Source: Microbacterium sp. BLY
GTDB lineage: Bacteria > Actinomycetota > Actinomycetes > Actinomycetales > Microbacteriaceae
DNA: 64,000 nucleotides
Direction: 5' to 3'
Assembly (NCBI RefSeq): GCF_017939615.1
Contig: NZ_JAGKSR010000001.1
Coordinates: forward strand, 2,418,001 to 2,482,000
Below, one piece after another: positions 50,721-58,795 of this stretch; within the stretch, counting starts at the first letter, position 1; each line of letters opens with the position of its first letter. The notes beneath the pieces were generated by a model. It saw nothing but the letters and a program-made list of their open reading frames with translations. It searched no databases and was not told the origin of the DNA. The position numbers and the translations under genes were made by a program.

Positions 50721-51194
50721 CTAGTCGTTGAGGGGTCGGACGATGGCGGTGGCGCCGTTGATCGCGCTGACGGCGACGGGAGCCCCCGCGGGGATGGCGA
50801 TGGAGGTGGACGTCCTGGCGGTCCAGGTGTCGCCGTTGGCGAGCTTCGCCTGACCCGAGATCTGCGTGATCTCGCTCAGCGCGATGCCGCGGAGGTCGAC
50901 CAGCGCCTCGACGTTCGAGCGCGTCGGGTCGGCGCCCCGGTGCAGCCGGCGGAGCAACGGCGGACGCAGGAACAGGATGAACAGTGCGGCGGCTGCGGCG
51001 GCGATGAGGATCTGGATCCAGACGGGGAGACCGAGGAAGTCGGTCACGAGACCGACGACGCTGCCGAAGCTCAGCATGAGGAAAGTGAAATCGAGGGAGA
51101 GCATCTCGATGACCAGGAAGACCGCGATGAGGACGAGCCAGCCGATCCATGCCCACTGGTCGATGAACGTGACGAACGTCGAGAAGTTGTCCAT
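50721..51194 (-). CDS. NfeD family membrane protein
   Basis: 157 residues: N-terminal cluster of three or four hydrophobic helices (WAWIGWLVLIAVFLVIEML and following) and a C-terminal OB-fold (NVEALVDLRGIALSEI ... LANGDTWTARTS). The short NfeD1b type without protease domain. It is the standard partner of the SPFH protein 8 bases downstream. Divergent from the SDR gene. Confidence 0.92.
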   Translation of the reverse strand: MDNFSTFVTFIDQWAWIGWLVLIAVFLVIEMLSLDFTFLMLSFGSVVGLVTDFLGLPVWIQILIAAAAAALFILFLRPPLLRRLHRGADPTRSNVEALVDLRGIALSEITQISGQAKLANGDTWTARTSTSIAIPAGAPVAVSAINGATAIVRPLND

Positions 51195-51316
51195 ACGGCC
51201 TCCTTTGTCGTCAACGTATCACGCGCGCCGGCGCCCAGCCGGCTGCCACCGCGCCCCCTTGGTAATCTGTGAGAGCCGTGCGCTCACGGCGTTCCACGCA
51301 CCATGAGGAGTCACCC

Positions 51317-52081
51317 GTGACCGACGTTCTTCCCGCAGGATCCCTCGACGGCAAGGTGGCCCTGGTCACCGGCTCATCCCGCGGGATCGGCGCCGACACC
51401 GTCCGGTATCTCGCCGAGGCGGGTGCTGACGTCGTCATCAACTACCGGAACAAGGCGCCGCGCGCGGAGAAGCTCGCGGCGCAGCTTCGCGAGCTCGGCC
51501 GTCGGGCACTGGTCATCGGTGCAGACCTCACCGACCCCTCGTCGGTCGCCGAGATGTTCGACGCCGTCCGCGCCGAGTACGGGCGCCTCGACGTGCTCGT
51601 CCTCAACGCGTCGGGTGGCATGGAGTCGGGCATGGCCGAGGACTACGCCCTGAAGCTCAACCGGGACGCGCAGCTCAACGTCCTCGAAGCCGCGACGTCG
51701 CTGCTGTCGGACGGCGCACGAGTCGTGTTCGTCACCAGTCACCAGGCCCACTTCATCCGCACGACCCCGACGATGCCGGAGTACGAGCCCGTCGCGCTGT
51801 CCAAGCGCGCCGGTGAGGACGCGTTGCGGGAGCTCATCCCGGGTCTTGCCGAGAAGGGGATCGGCTTCACCGTCGTCTCCGGCGACATGATCGAGGGCAC
51901 GATCACCGCGACGCTGCTCGAGCGCGCGAACCCGGGCGCCATCGCTGAGCGGCGCGACTCCGCCGGCCGCCTCTACAACGTGTCGGAATTCGCCGCCGAG
52001 GTCGCCAAGGCCGTGATCGACCCCGTCCCGGCGGACAACACCCGCCTCGTCGGCGACGTGAGCGCCTTCGCCGCGGAATAG
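51317..52081 (+). CDS. Short-chain dehydrogenase/reductase family protein lacking the catalytic Tyr
   Basis: 254 residues. Nucleotide motif TGSSRGIGADTV at 19-30 and LNASGG at 97-101. The usual catalytic YxxxK is replaced: the lysine is K163 in VALSK, and the position four before it is Val159; a Tyr (156) is three residues too early. So NAD(P) binding is probable but standard SDR oxidoreduction is doubtful. GTG at 51317 follows GAGGAG. It is divergent from nfeD and a TAATCT -10 box is at 51262-51267. Function unknown. Confidence 0.85.
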   Translation: MTDVLPAGSLDGKVALVTGSSRGIGADTVRYLAEAGADVVINYRNKAPRAEKLAAQLRELGRRALVIGADLTDPSSVAEMFDAVRAEYGRLDVLVLNASGGMESGMAEDYALKLNRDAQLNVLEAATSLLSDGARVVFVTSHQAHFIRTTPTMPEYEPVALSKRAGEDALRELIPGLAEKGIGFTVVSGDMIEGTITATLLERANPGAIAERRDSAGRLYNVSEFAAEVAKAVIDPVPADNTRLVGDVSAFAAE

Positions 52082-52088
52082 TCGCCGG

Positions 52089-52136
52089 ACGCGAGACGCC
52101 CCGGAACCGCTGCTGCCGGTCCGGGGCGTCTCGCGT
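52089..52136. terminator. Bidirectional terminator between SDR and HdeD-like genes
   Basis: A perfect 17-bp stem, 52089-52105 with 52120-52136, loop of 14 bases, between convergent genes. Confidence 0.75.
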
Positions 52137-52143
52137 CTGCGGA

Positions 52144-52731
52144 TCAGACGTCGGCACCGCCCGTGGTGAAGGCCTTCTCGTCCTTGCCGAGCGTGATCGC
52201 GCGGACGATCTGCACGATGCCGAGCACGACGAGGGAGATGCCGAGGAGCAGCCACAGGGCGAAGCCGGCGATCACGGGCGAGAAGAGGACGATGATTCCG
52301 GCGATGATGCTGAGGATCGCGTACAGCAGGGTCCAGACGCGCGAACCGTCGCTGCCGAGCAGCGAGAGCGCCACGACGCCGTCCACGATCCAGCTCACGC
52401 CGATGAAGATCACGACGACCAGCGCGAGCGTGGCGGCGGCGACGTTCAGGTTGAAGAAGGCGATGACGCCGGCGACGATGTAGAGCAGGCCGAGCACGAT
52501 GTGTCCCACGCGCGACCAGCCGCCCTTCGCGCGGGAGAAGATGCCGAGGCCGATGTAGACGACGCCCGCGACGATCAGGTAGGAGGCGAAGATCGCCGTC
52601 ACGATGACGGCGGACTTCACCGGCCAGACGAGCAGCGCGATGCCCGCGAGCAGGGCGAGAACGCCGGAGACCGCGAGAGCGACGCGGATCGACTTGAAGA
52701 ACAACTTCGTTTCAGAGAGTGCTTCAGACAT
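52144..52731 (-). CDS. HdeD/DUF308 family membrane protein
   Basis: 195 residues, six transmembrane helices in three repeated pairs, e.g. VALAVSGVLALLAGIALLVW and ILSIIAGIIVLFSPVIAGFA, with basic residues at the ends. Family linked to acid resistance in enterobacteria but of unknown biochemical role in actinobacteria. Single gene between two terminators/promoters. The start ATG follows AGAAGGGG. Confidence 0.88.
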   Translation of the reverse strand: MSEALSETKLFFKSIRVALAVSGVLALLAGIALLVWPVKSAVIVTAIFASYLIVAGVVYIGLGIFSRAKGGWSRVGHIVLGLLYIVAGVIAFFNLNVAAATLALVVVIFIGVSWIVDGVVALSLLGSDGSRVWTLLYAILSIIAGIIVLFSPVIAGFALWLLLGISLVVLGIVQIVRAITLGKDEKAFTTGGADV

Positions 52732-52868
52732 GGCGGGGAACCCCTTCTGAGAGAATCCTGTGAGGATGCCCCCAGGGTAGCGCCGGATGTCCGCCTGTGG
52801 GGGAGGAGAGGCTCCGCGCGTCGCAGATGGTCATTCCCCGTCTTCCGGCGTCATGGCAGGATCATCAC

Positions 52869-53309
52869 GTGACATCGGTGGATGACGCTCGTCTGCGGGA
52901 GCTTGTCGTGATGCGGAAGGTCCGCGACCGTATCGATCGGGAGTACGCGAAGCCCCTGGACGTCGAAGCCCTGGCACGGGGCGTCCACATGTCCGCCGGT
53001 CATCTCAGTCGGCGGTTCCGCGATGCGTACGGCGAGTCCCCGTACTCGTATCTCATGACCCGCCGCATCGAGCGCGCCATGGCGCTGCTGCGTCGCGGCG
53101 ACCTCAGCGTCACCGAGGTGTGCTTCGCCGTGGGCTGCTCCTCGCTGGGAACGTTCAGCACCCGGTTCTCGGAGCTGGTCGGTGTCCCGCCCAGCGTGTA
53201 CCGTGAACGCGCCGCGAGCGTCGAGGGCATCCCGTCGTTCCAGGCCAAACAGGTCACCCGACCGATCAGGAATCGAGAAGCGCCGCGCCCCGAGGCGCAC
53301 CTAACGTGA
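52869..53309 (+). CDS. AraC family transcriptional regulator (DNA-binding domain only)
   Basis: 146 residues with two helix-turn-helix units: VEALARGVHMSAGHLSRRFRD and VTEVCFAVGCSSLGTFSTRFSE, and little else, so it has no ligand domain of its own. Followed by a VOC protein and a UvrA-like ABC protein in one direction with near-overlapping genes; the regulator is likely to control them. GTG at 52869 preceded by AGGAT at 8 bases. Confidence 0.86.
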   Translation: MTSVDDARLRELVVMRKVRDRIDREYAKPLDVEALARGVHMSAGHLSRRFRDAYGESPYSYLMTRRIERAMALLRRGDLSVTEVCFAVGCSSLGTFSTRFSELVGVPPSVYRERAASVEGIPSFQAKQVTRPIRNREAPRPEAHLT

Positions 53310-53314
53310 GCAGC

Positions 53315-53725
53315 ATGAAGATCAGCATCCACTACGCCTTCCTCCCGCATACCGACGCCGACGCCGCTCTCGGCTTCTACCGCGACGCCCTCGGCTTCGA
53401 GGTGCGCAACGATGTCGGATACGACGGCCTGCGCTGGCTCACGGTCGGCCCGGTCGATCAGCCGGAGACCTCGATCGTCCTCCACCCGCCGGCCACCGAC
53501 CCGGGCATCACCGACGCGGAACGGCAGACCATCCTGGAGCTCATCGCGAAGGGCAGCTACGGCGCTCTCACGCTTGCGAGCGACGACCTGGATGCCCTGT
53601 TCGACCGGCTGGTCGCCGTCGGGGCCGATGTCGTCCAGGAGCCCATGGATCAGCCTTACGGCGTCCGCGACTGCGCATTCCGCGATCCCGCGGGAAACCT
53701 GCTCCGTATCAACCAGGCCGCCTGA
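53315..53725 (+). CDS. VOC family (glyoxalase/bleomycin-resistance-like) protein
   Basis: 136 residues, two beta-alpha-beta-beta-beta units: KISIHYAFLPHTDADAALGFYRDALGFEVRNDV spans the first unit (residues 2-34) and GVRDCAFRDPAGNLLRIN the end. Such folds bind metals and act as glyoxalases, dioxygenases or drug-binding proteins. The Glu and His ligands are only partly conserved. Its place between an AraC gene and a UvrA-like gene suggests a drug or DNA-damage protection unit. A GTG at 53306 overlapping the previous stop is an alternative start. Confidence 0.85.
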   Translation: MKISIHYAFLPHTDADAALGFYRDALGFEVRNDVGYDGLRWLTVGPVDQPETSIVLHPPATDPGITDAERQTILELIAKGSYGALTLASDDLDALFDRLVAVGADVVQEPMDQPYGVRDCAFRDPAGNLLRINQAA

Positions 53726-53752
53726 CGGCCCCACCACCACGAAGGACGCCGC

Positions 53753-56110
53753 ATGACCGCTGCCGAGCACCCCGCGGACACCCACGATCTCATCCGCGTG
53801 CAGGGCGCGCGCGAGAACAACCTCAAGGACGTGAGCGTCGACATCCCCAAACGGCGGCTGACGGTGTTCACCGGTGTCTCGGGCTCGGGGAAGAGCTCTC
53901 TCGTCTTCGACACGATCGCCGCCGAATCGCGCCGGATGATCGACGAGACGTACAGCGCCTTCGTGCAGGGCTTCATGCCGTCCGTCCCTCGTCCCGACGT
54001 CGACGTGCTGGAAGGCCTCACCACGGCGATCATCGTGGACCAGGAGCGCCTCGGCGCGAACCCGCGGTCCACCGTCGGCACGGTGACGGACGCCAACGCG
54101 ATGCTCCGCATCCTGTTCAGCAAGCTCGGACGGCCCTACATCGGCGGGCCGACGGCGTTCTCGTTCAACATCCCGACGCAGAAGGCCAGCGGTGTGATGA
54201 CCGGGCCGGGCGGAGAGGAGAAGATCGTGAAGGATGCGATCTATCTCGGTGGAATGTGTCCACGATGCGAGGGCAGGGGAGTGGTGTCGGACCTCGATCT
54301 GTCCCAGATCGTCGATGAGTCGAAGTCCCTCGACGACGGCGCGATCATGGTGCCCGGGTACACCGCAGACGGCTGGATGGTGAAGGGATTCTCCCAGTCG
54401 GGGTTCTATCCGGGCGACAAGCCGATCGCGTCGTTCACCGATAAGCAACGCCACCTCTTCCTCTACGGAGAGGTCACCAAGGTCAAGATCTCCGGCATCA
54501 ACATGACCTACGAGGGCCTGATCCCGAAGATCACGAAGTCGATGCTCTCGAAGGACCTCGACGCGCTGCAGCCGCACATCCGTGCGTTCGTCGAGCGCGT
54601 CGCCACCTTCGCCGTGTGCCCGGAGTGCGACGGCACGCGTCTCACCGAGGGGGCGCGGTCGTCGAAGATCGACGGAGTGAGCATCGCCGACGCCTGCCGC
54701 ATGCAGGTGACGGATCTTGCCGCGTGGGTCCGCGGCCTGGATCTCCCGGGTGCAGGGCCGCTGCTCCAGGCGCTGAGTGCCAACCTCGACGCCTTCGTCA
54801 CCCTCGGTCTGGGGTATCTGAGCCTGGACCGGCCCTCAGGGACGCTGTCCGGGGGAGAGGCGCAGCGGATCAAGATGCTGCGGCACCTGGGCTCCTCACT
54901 GACCGACGTCACCTACGTGTTCGATGAGCCGACCATCGGGCTGCACCCGCACGACATCGAGCGGATGAACGGGCTGCTGCTGCGCCTGCGCGACAAGGGG
55001 AACACGGTGCTCGTCGTCGAGCACAAGCCGGAGACCATCGCGATCGGCGATCATGTCGTGGATCTCGGTCCGGGTGCCGGAAGCGCCGGGGGAGAGATCT
55101 GCTATCAGGGGAGCGTCGAAGGCCTCACGGCCAGTGGAACGCTGACGGGGCAGCACCTCGATGACCGCGCGCAGCTCAAGGACGCCGTGCGTGACCGCAC
55201 CGGCGCCATCGAGGTGCGCGGCGCGTCCACGAACAACCTGCAGAACGTGGACGTCGACATTCCGACCGGCGTCCTGACTGTGGTCACCGGTGTCGCCGGA
55301 TCGGGGAAGAGCTCGCTCATCCACGGTTCGGTGACCGGACGCGAGGGCGTGGTGGCGATCGACCAGTCCGCCATCAAGGGCTCGCGTCGCAGCAACCCCG
55401 CGACCTACACCGGGTTGCTCGAACCCATCCGCAAGGCCTTCGCCAAGGCGAACGGCGTGAAGCCCGCCCTGTTCAGCGCGAACTCCGAGGGCGCATGTCC
55501 CACCTGCAAGGGCGCCGGCGTCATCATCACCGAACTCGGGTTCATGGACACCATCGAGACGCCGTGCGAGGACTGCGGCGGTAAGCGCTTCCAGGCGGCC
55601 GTGCTGGAGTACAAGCTGGGCGGCAAGGACATCACCGAGGTGCTCGACCTTCCGGTATCGGAGGCCCGCAGCTTCTTCAGCGAGGGCGAGGCGAAGCTCC
55701 CGGCAGCGGCTGCCATCCTCGGACGTCTGGAAGACGTGGGGCTCGGCTACCTGTCGCTCGGACAGCCGTTGTCGACGCTGTCGGGCGGTGAGCGCCAGCG
55801 CATCAAGCTCGCGATCCAGATGGGTGAGAAGGGCGACGTCTACGTGCTGGACGAGCCGACGACGGGTCTGCATCTCGCCGACGTCGACACGATCCTCGGT
55901 CTGCTGGATCGCCTTGTCGACGCGGGCAAGACGGTGGTCGTGATCGAGCATCATCAGGCCGTCATGGCACACGCCGACTGGATCATCGATGTCGGACCGG
56001 GAGCCGGCCATGACGGTGGTCGCATCGTGTTCGAGGGAACGCCTGCCGACCTCGTCGCGGACGGCTCCACACTGACGGGTGAGCATCTGGCGGCCTACGT
56101 CGGCGGCTGA
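53753..56110 (+). CDS. UvrA-like ABC ATPase (DrrC-type, paralogue of UvrA)
   Basis: 785 residues, shorter than UvrA (about 950). Two ABC modules: Walker A GVSGSGKSSL and GVAGSGKSSL, signatures LSGGEAQRIKM and LSGGERQRIKL, Walker B YVFDEPTIGLHP and YVLDEPTTGLHL. Zinc-type CxxC pairs occur in CPRCEGRG, CPECDG, CPTCKGAG and CEDCGG. Family members include daunorubicin resistance DrrC, which dissociates drugs from DNA. The UvrB-binding insertion is reduced. Third gene of the AraC-VOC-UvrA-like unit. Confidence 0.9.
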   Translation: MTAAEHPADTHDLIRVQGARENNLKDVSVDIPKRRLTVFTGVSGSGKSSLVFDTIAAESRRMIDETYSAFVQGFMPSVPRPDVDVLEGLTTAIIVDQERLGANPRSTVGTVTDANAMLRILFSKLGRPYIGGPTAFSFNIPTQKASGVMTGPGGEEKIVKDAIYLGGMCPRCEGRGVVSDLDLSQIVDESKSLDDGAIMVPGYTADGWMVKGFSQSGFYPGDKPIASFTDKQRHLFLYGEVTKVKISGINMTYEGLIPKITKSMLSKDLDALQPHIRAFVERVATFAVCPECDGTRLTEGARSSKIDGVSIADACRMQVTDLAAWVRGLDLPGAGPLLQALSANLDAFVTLGLGYLSLDRPSGTLSGGEAQRIKMLRHLGSSLTDVTYVFDEPTIGLHPHDIERMNGLLLRLRDKGNTVLVVEHKPETIAIGDHVVDLGPGAGSAGGEICYQGSVEGLTASGTLTGQHLDDRAQLKDAVRDRTGAIEVRGASTNNLQNVDVDIPTGVLTVVTGVAGSGKSSLIHGSVTGREGVVAIDQSAIKGSRRSNPATYTGLLEPIRKAFAKANGVKPALFSANSEGACPTCKGAGVIITELGFMDTIETPCEDCGGKRFQAAVLEYKLGGKDITEVLDLPVSEARSFFSEGEAKLPAAAAILGRLEDVGLGYLSLGQPLSTLSGGERQRIKLAIQMGEKGDVYVLDEPTTGLHLADVDTILGLLDRLVDAGKTVVVIEHHQAVMAHADWIIDVGPGAGHDGGRIVFEGTPADLVADGSTLTGEHLAAYVGG

Positions 56111-56124
56111 CGGCGCCCATATGG

Positions 56125-56146
56125 ATTATCCGATAATGCACATTAT
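56125..56146. promoter_or_regulatory. Two overlapping AT-rich palindromes in a convergent intergenic region
   Basis: ATTATC-C-GATAAT (56125-56137) and ATAATG-CA-CATTAT (56133-56146) share GATAAT. They resemble operator sites but lie between the ends of two converging genes, where no promoter is expected. Purpose unknown. Confidence 0.5.
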
Positions 56147-56187
56147 GTCAGTAAAGTGAGAAACCGCTCATGCGGCTGTCTCCCCCT

Positions 56188-57006
56188 TCATCCCTCGATC
56201 GCCCATCCCATGATCGCCTTCTGCACGCTCTTCAGGTGACGTTTGAACTCGTAGCCCACGAAGGCAGGATGGTTGGCGGCAGCGACCGAAACCTCACGCC
56301 CACGGACGAACGGCGGGCACGGCGCGAAACGAACACCGTCCGGGGCGCTGTCGAGGAGATCCGCAGTGATCCGATAGGGCGCCATGGCCGTGGCGTGCTC
56401 CCCCGGCCCGTCCGTGATGATCACATCGGCCTCTTGCACAGCATCGCTGAGATCCTCCTTCCACGGCAGCGCGGGTGTGCGGACCTCCTGCGGGCAGGCC
56501 TGCACGACATCGATTCCGAAAGCCCGATGGGCTTCCTCCCAGGCTCGAGCGATGTTGCCGTCCGGTCCCACCACGAGGACTCGGAGCGAGCGGACATCCC
56601 TCTCCCGCGATAGCGCGAAGAGATCGGACAGCACCTCGCACGGGTGGTTCACGTCCGTCATCGCGTTGACCACCGGGAGAATCCCAGGGGCAGCCAGCTG
56701 CCGAAGGACTTGCAGATCGGGATGTCGGACGACGAGCAGTTCGACCCACGCTGACAGGTATCCGACGACGTCGACCGCTTCCTCGACGGTCTCAAGCGCC
56801 TCCGGAGGAAAGACGATCGGCTGCAAACCCATCTCCGCAGCACCGCGTTCGAATGAGACACGCGTCCGCAGGCTCGAAGAAGGGAAGAACAGTGCCGCCG
56901 CGCCGTCCCTCCTCGCGAGGGTGCCCGCTTCGATCCGCGCAGCGCGCGCGAAGATCTCCCTCAGATCGTCCTCGGTGAGTTCGGTCAAGGAGAGAAGGTG
57001 GCGCAC
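56188..57006 (-). CDS. Atypical aspartate/ornithine carbamoyltransferase superfamily protein
   Basis: 272 residues starting MRHLLSLTELTEDDL, the classic start of the family. The carbamoyl-phosphate loop STRTR is SSLRTR (44-49), the HPxQ motif is HPCE (121-124) with Glu for Gln, and the ornithine-specific SMG and HCLP motifs are not recognisable (APCPPFVRG near the C-terminus). So it keeps the fold and some phosphate binding but probably uses another substrate or none. No arginine genes are adjacent. GTG start, short upstream AACAAT -10-like box six bases before. Confidence 0.8.
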   Translation of the reverse strand: MRHLLSLTELTEDDLREIFARAARIEAGTLARRDGAAALFFPSSSLRTRVSFERGAAEMGLQPIVFPPEALETVEEAVDVVGYLSAWVELLVVRHPDLQVLRQLAAPGILPVVNAMTDVNHPCEVLSDLFALSRERDVRSLRVLVVGPDGNIARAWEEAHRAFGIDVVQACPQEVRTPALPWKEDLSDAVQEADVIITDGPGEHATAMAPYRITADLLDSAPDGVRFAPCPPFVRGREVSVAAANHPAFVGYEFKRHLKSVQKAIMGWAIEG

Positions 57007-57034
57007 TCCCCTATTGTTGCGGACGGCTCCCGCC

Positions 57035-57820
57035 TCATGACGTCGTGAAGATCTCCTGTGCCCGCGCCACGATGTCATCCACTCGCGATTGGAGGAACGG
57101 ACCGGGACACTCCGTTCCCGACCACGTCTCCTGGTGGGTGATGACGTGCTCTCGGTCGATCCGGAAGCGCACCGGAACGCCGTCCAGGGTTCGGCCGTCG
57201 AAGCCTGCGAGCCACGCGATCATCTGCGCGATCTCCTCCAACTGCGCCGGGGTCACCGTGTACTCCGGAGCCCCGGTGAAATCGAGCGTCTCCACCGCCA
57301 CGGACCGCCAGTTCCAGTCCGCGCCGGTGGACGACGGCTTCGCTCCCGGGCGGATGGTCTCGATGACCGAGCCGTCGTGCCGCAGATAGAAGGTGGGAGC
57401 CGATGATCTCCTGTTGCAGCGGGAGAAGAAGTCCAACTGGTCGGATGTCGTGCCGGTGTGGTGGATGATGAAGCGGTCGATGACCGGGCCTACGGTTCGA
57501 CGGTCGCGTCCCGCGATGCTCCGGTCAGCGCGCACCGTCGGGTCTGCGCAGTTCTCGAAGCCGAGCGGTACCTCGAGCCCCGTGACCGCGCGTTCGTAGA
57601 CCGGCTCGTACTCGGGCAGCGCTCGGGGATTGTTCGGACTGCGTCCCGCGTCGTCTCCCTCTCCCCCGGAGTTCGTAGAGAGCCAGATGCCGACGCCGGT
57701 CACCGCGACGCCGGTTCCGGCAGCGATGAGGAATCCCCGCCGCGTGTGCGTCGCGACCCGGTCGTCGACGTCCCGTGCTCCCGGGCCCTCCGGACGCTGG
57801 CCCTCCCCGCGTGTGCTCAC
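57035..57820 (-). CDS. Tat-exported N-acetylmuramoyl-L-alanine amidase (amidase_2/PGRP type)
   Basis: 261 residues. The N-terminal twin-arginine signal is THTRRGFLIAAGTGVAVTG (RR at 27-28). The mature zinc amidase domain has FIIHHTGTTSD with the first His, APTFYLRHDGSVIE, and HQETW...TECPG near the C-terminus with the last ligands. It cleaves peptide from peptidoglycan sugar outside the cell; TatAC are encoded at 43-44 kb. The GTG at 57820 overlaps the stop of a tiny membrane gene. Possibly cell-wall remodelling or competition. Confidence 0.85.
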   Translation of the reverse strand: MSTRGEGQRPEGPGARDVDDRVATHTRRGFLIAAGTGVAVTGVGIWLSTNSGGEGDDAGRSPNNPRALPEYEPVYERAVTGLEVPLGFENCADPTVRADRSIAGRDRRTVGPVIDRFIIHHTGTTSDQLDFFSRCNRRSSAPTFYLRHDGSVIETIRPGAKPSSTGADWNWRSVAVETLDFTGAPEYTVTPAQLEEIAQMIAWLAGFDGRTLDGVPVRFRIDREHVITHQETWSGTECPGPFLQSRVDDIVARAQEIFTTS

Positions 57821-57975
57821 GCGGCCGGGCCGTTGTGGGGTGGCTCTCGGAGCACGACCGACACGATGCCACCGACGAAGAACTGGCTGAGGATGAGCGA
57901 GGCCGTCGAGGCGTCTGCTCCCCGGAAGCCCCCGCGTTTCCGCAGGTCTGCAGGGACACGGCCAGGGGAGGTCAT
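57817..57975 (-). CDS. Tiny membrane protein coupled to the Tat-exported amidase
   Basis: 52 residues starting MTSPGRVPADLRKRGGF, with a basic N-terminus and one hydrophobic stretch ASLILSQFFVGGIVSVVL. The stop overlaps the amidase GTG (GTGA), and AGGAT lies at 7-8 bases before the ATG. The coupling supports that it is real. It could tether, inhibit or regulate the amidase, or serve as an immunity-like membrane peptide; nothing proves which. Confidence 0.6.
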   Translation of the reverse strand: MTSPGRVPADLRKRGGFRGADASTASLILSQFFVGGIVSVVLREPPHNGPAA

Positions 57976-58206
57976 ATCGCGATCCTACGAGGTGCGCCTT
58001 GCCGAGCGGGTGTGCCCGGCGGGGCTCCCCATAGGTCTCGCGACGGCTAGGGTGAGTGCGGGAGCGATGGGGCCGAGAACGCAACTGCTGACAGTCGAGC
58101 GCGTCGGCTCACATGGGTCACCGGCGGAATCCTGCTCCTCCTCTCGGTCGTCATCTGGTTCACAGCCCGCGGGGCGCTCGCGTCCTTCGCGATCGCGAAG
58201 GACGCC

Positions 58207-58785
58207 GTGTTCGCATCGGCGGCCGTTCTGTTCGTGATCGGTTTCGGGCGTGCGGGTAGCGTCACCGATCGGCGGCCCGTGAGCACCGTCGCGGCCTTCG
58301 CGCTGGCTGTCGCGCCGTTCGCCCAGTCTCTCTGGTTTGGCCTCGTCCCGGAGTCGCCCGGCGACCCCAACGCGCGCGAAGACGCCTGGGTGCTTGCTGC
58401 CGCGCTGTACTACGGGAGTCTGGCCACGTTCGCGATCATCGCCGCTGTCGGAATCGGACGCGCGAGGGTCCTCCCGTCGCCCTGGCGCTGGGCCCCGCTG
58501 TGGGTCGTCTTCTGGACGCCACTCGCTTTCGTCGTCGGAATCACCGTTTCCTCGTCGGTGCCCTTTGACACCGCGACATCGAGGATCGCCGGTCATCTCG
58601 TCGTCGACGGGCCCGTGATCGGCACCGCCTTGCTCGGCGTCGTCGCCCTCGTCCTCGGCATCCGCGAGCAACGTCCGCGCATCGCGCCGGTCACCAGCAC
58701 CTGGCCGTCCCCACCAGCCGACGATCCCCCGTCTGTCAGCGACTCATCCTCGCAGTCCGGAACTCATCCGCCCGCCGCGCGGTGA
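58207..58785 (+). CDS. Integral membrane protein of unknown function, 5' end apparently frameshifted
   Basis: 192 residues from a GTG at 58207, with about five hydrophobic helices and a polar Pro/Ser-rich tail. In the same frame upstream (58108-58206) another hydrophobic helix WVTGGILLLLSVVIWFTA is read, but the frame has no start before a TAG at 58048. An ATG at 58067, 3 bases after GGAG, is one base out of frame, and five Gs instead of four at 58069-58072 would fuse it as MGAENATADSRARRLTW. The true protein is therefore probably about 240 residues; either a mutation or a sequencing error cuts it off. Confidence 0.65.
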   Translation: MFASAAVLFVIGFGRAGSVTDRRPVSTVAAFALAVAPFAQSLWFGLVPESPGDPNAREDAWVLAAALYYGSLATFAIIAAVGIGRARVLPSPWRWAPLWVVFWTPLAFVVGITVSSSVPFDTATSRIAGHLVVDGPVIGTALLGVVALVLGIREQRPRIAPVTSTWPSPPADDPPSVSDSSSQSGTHPPAAR

Positions 58786-58795
58786 TCTGCAACGC

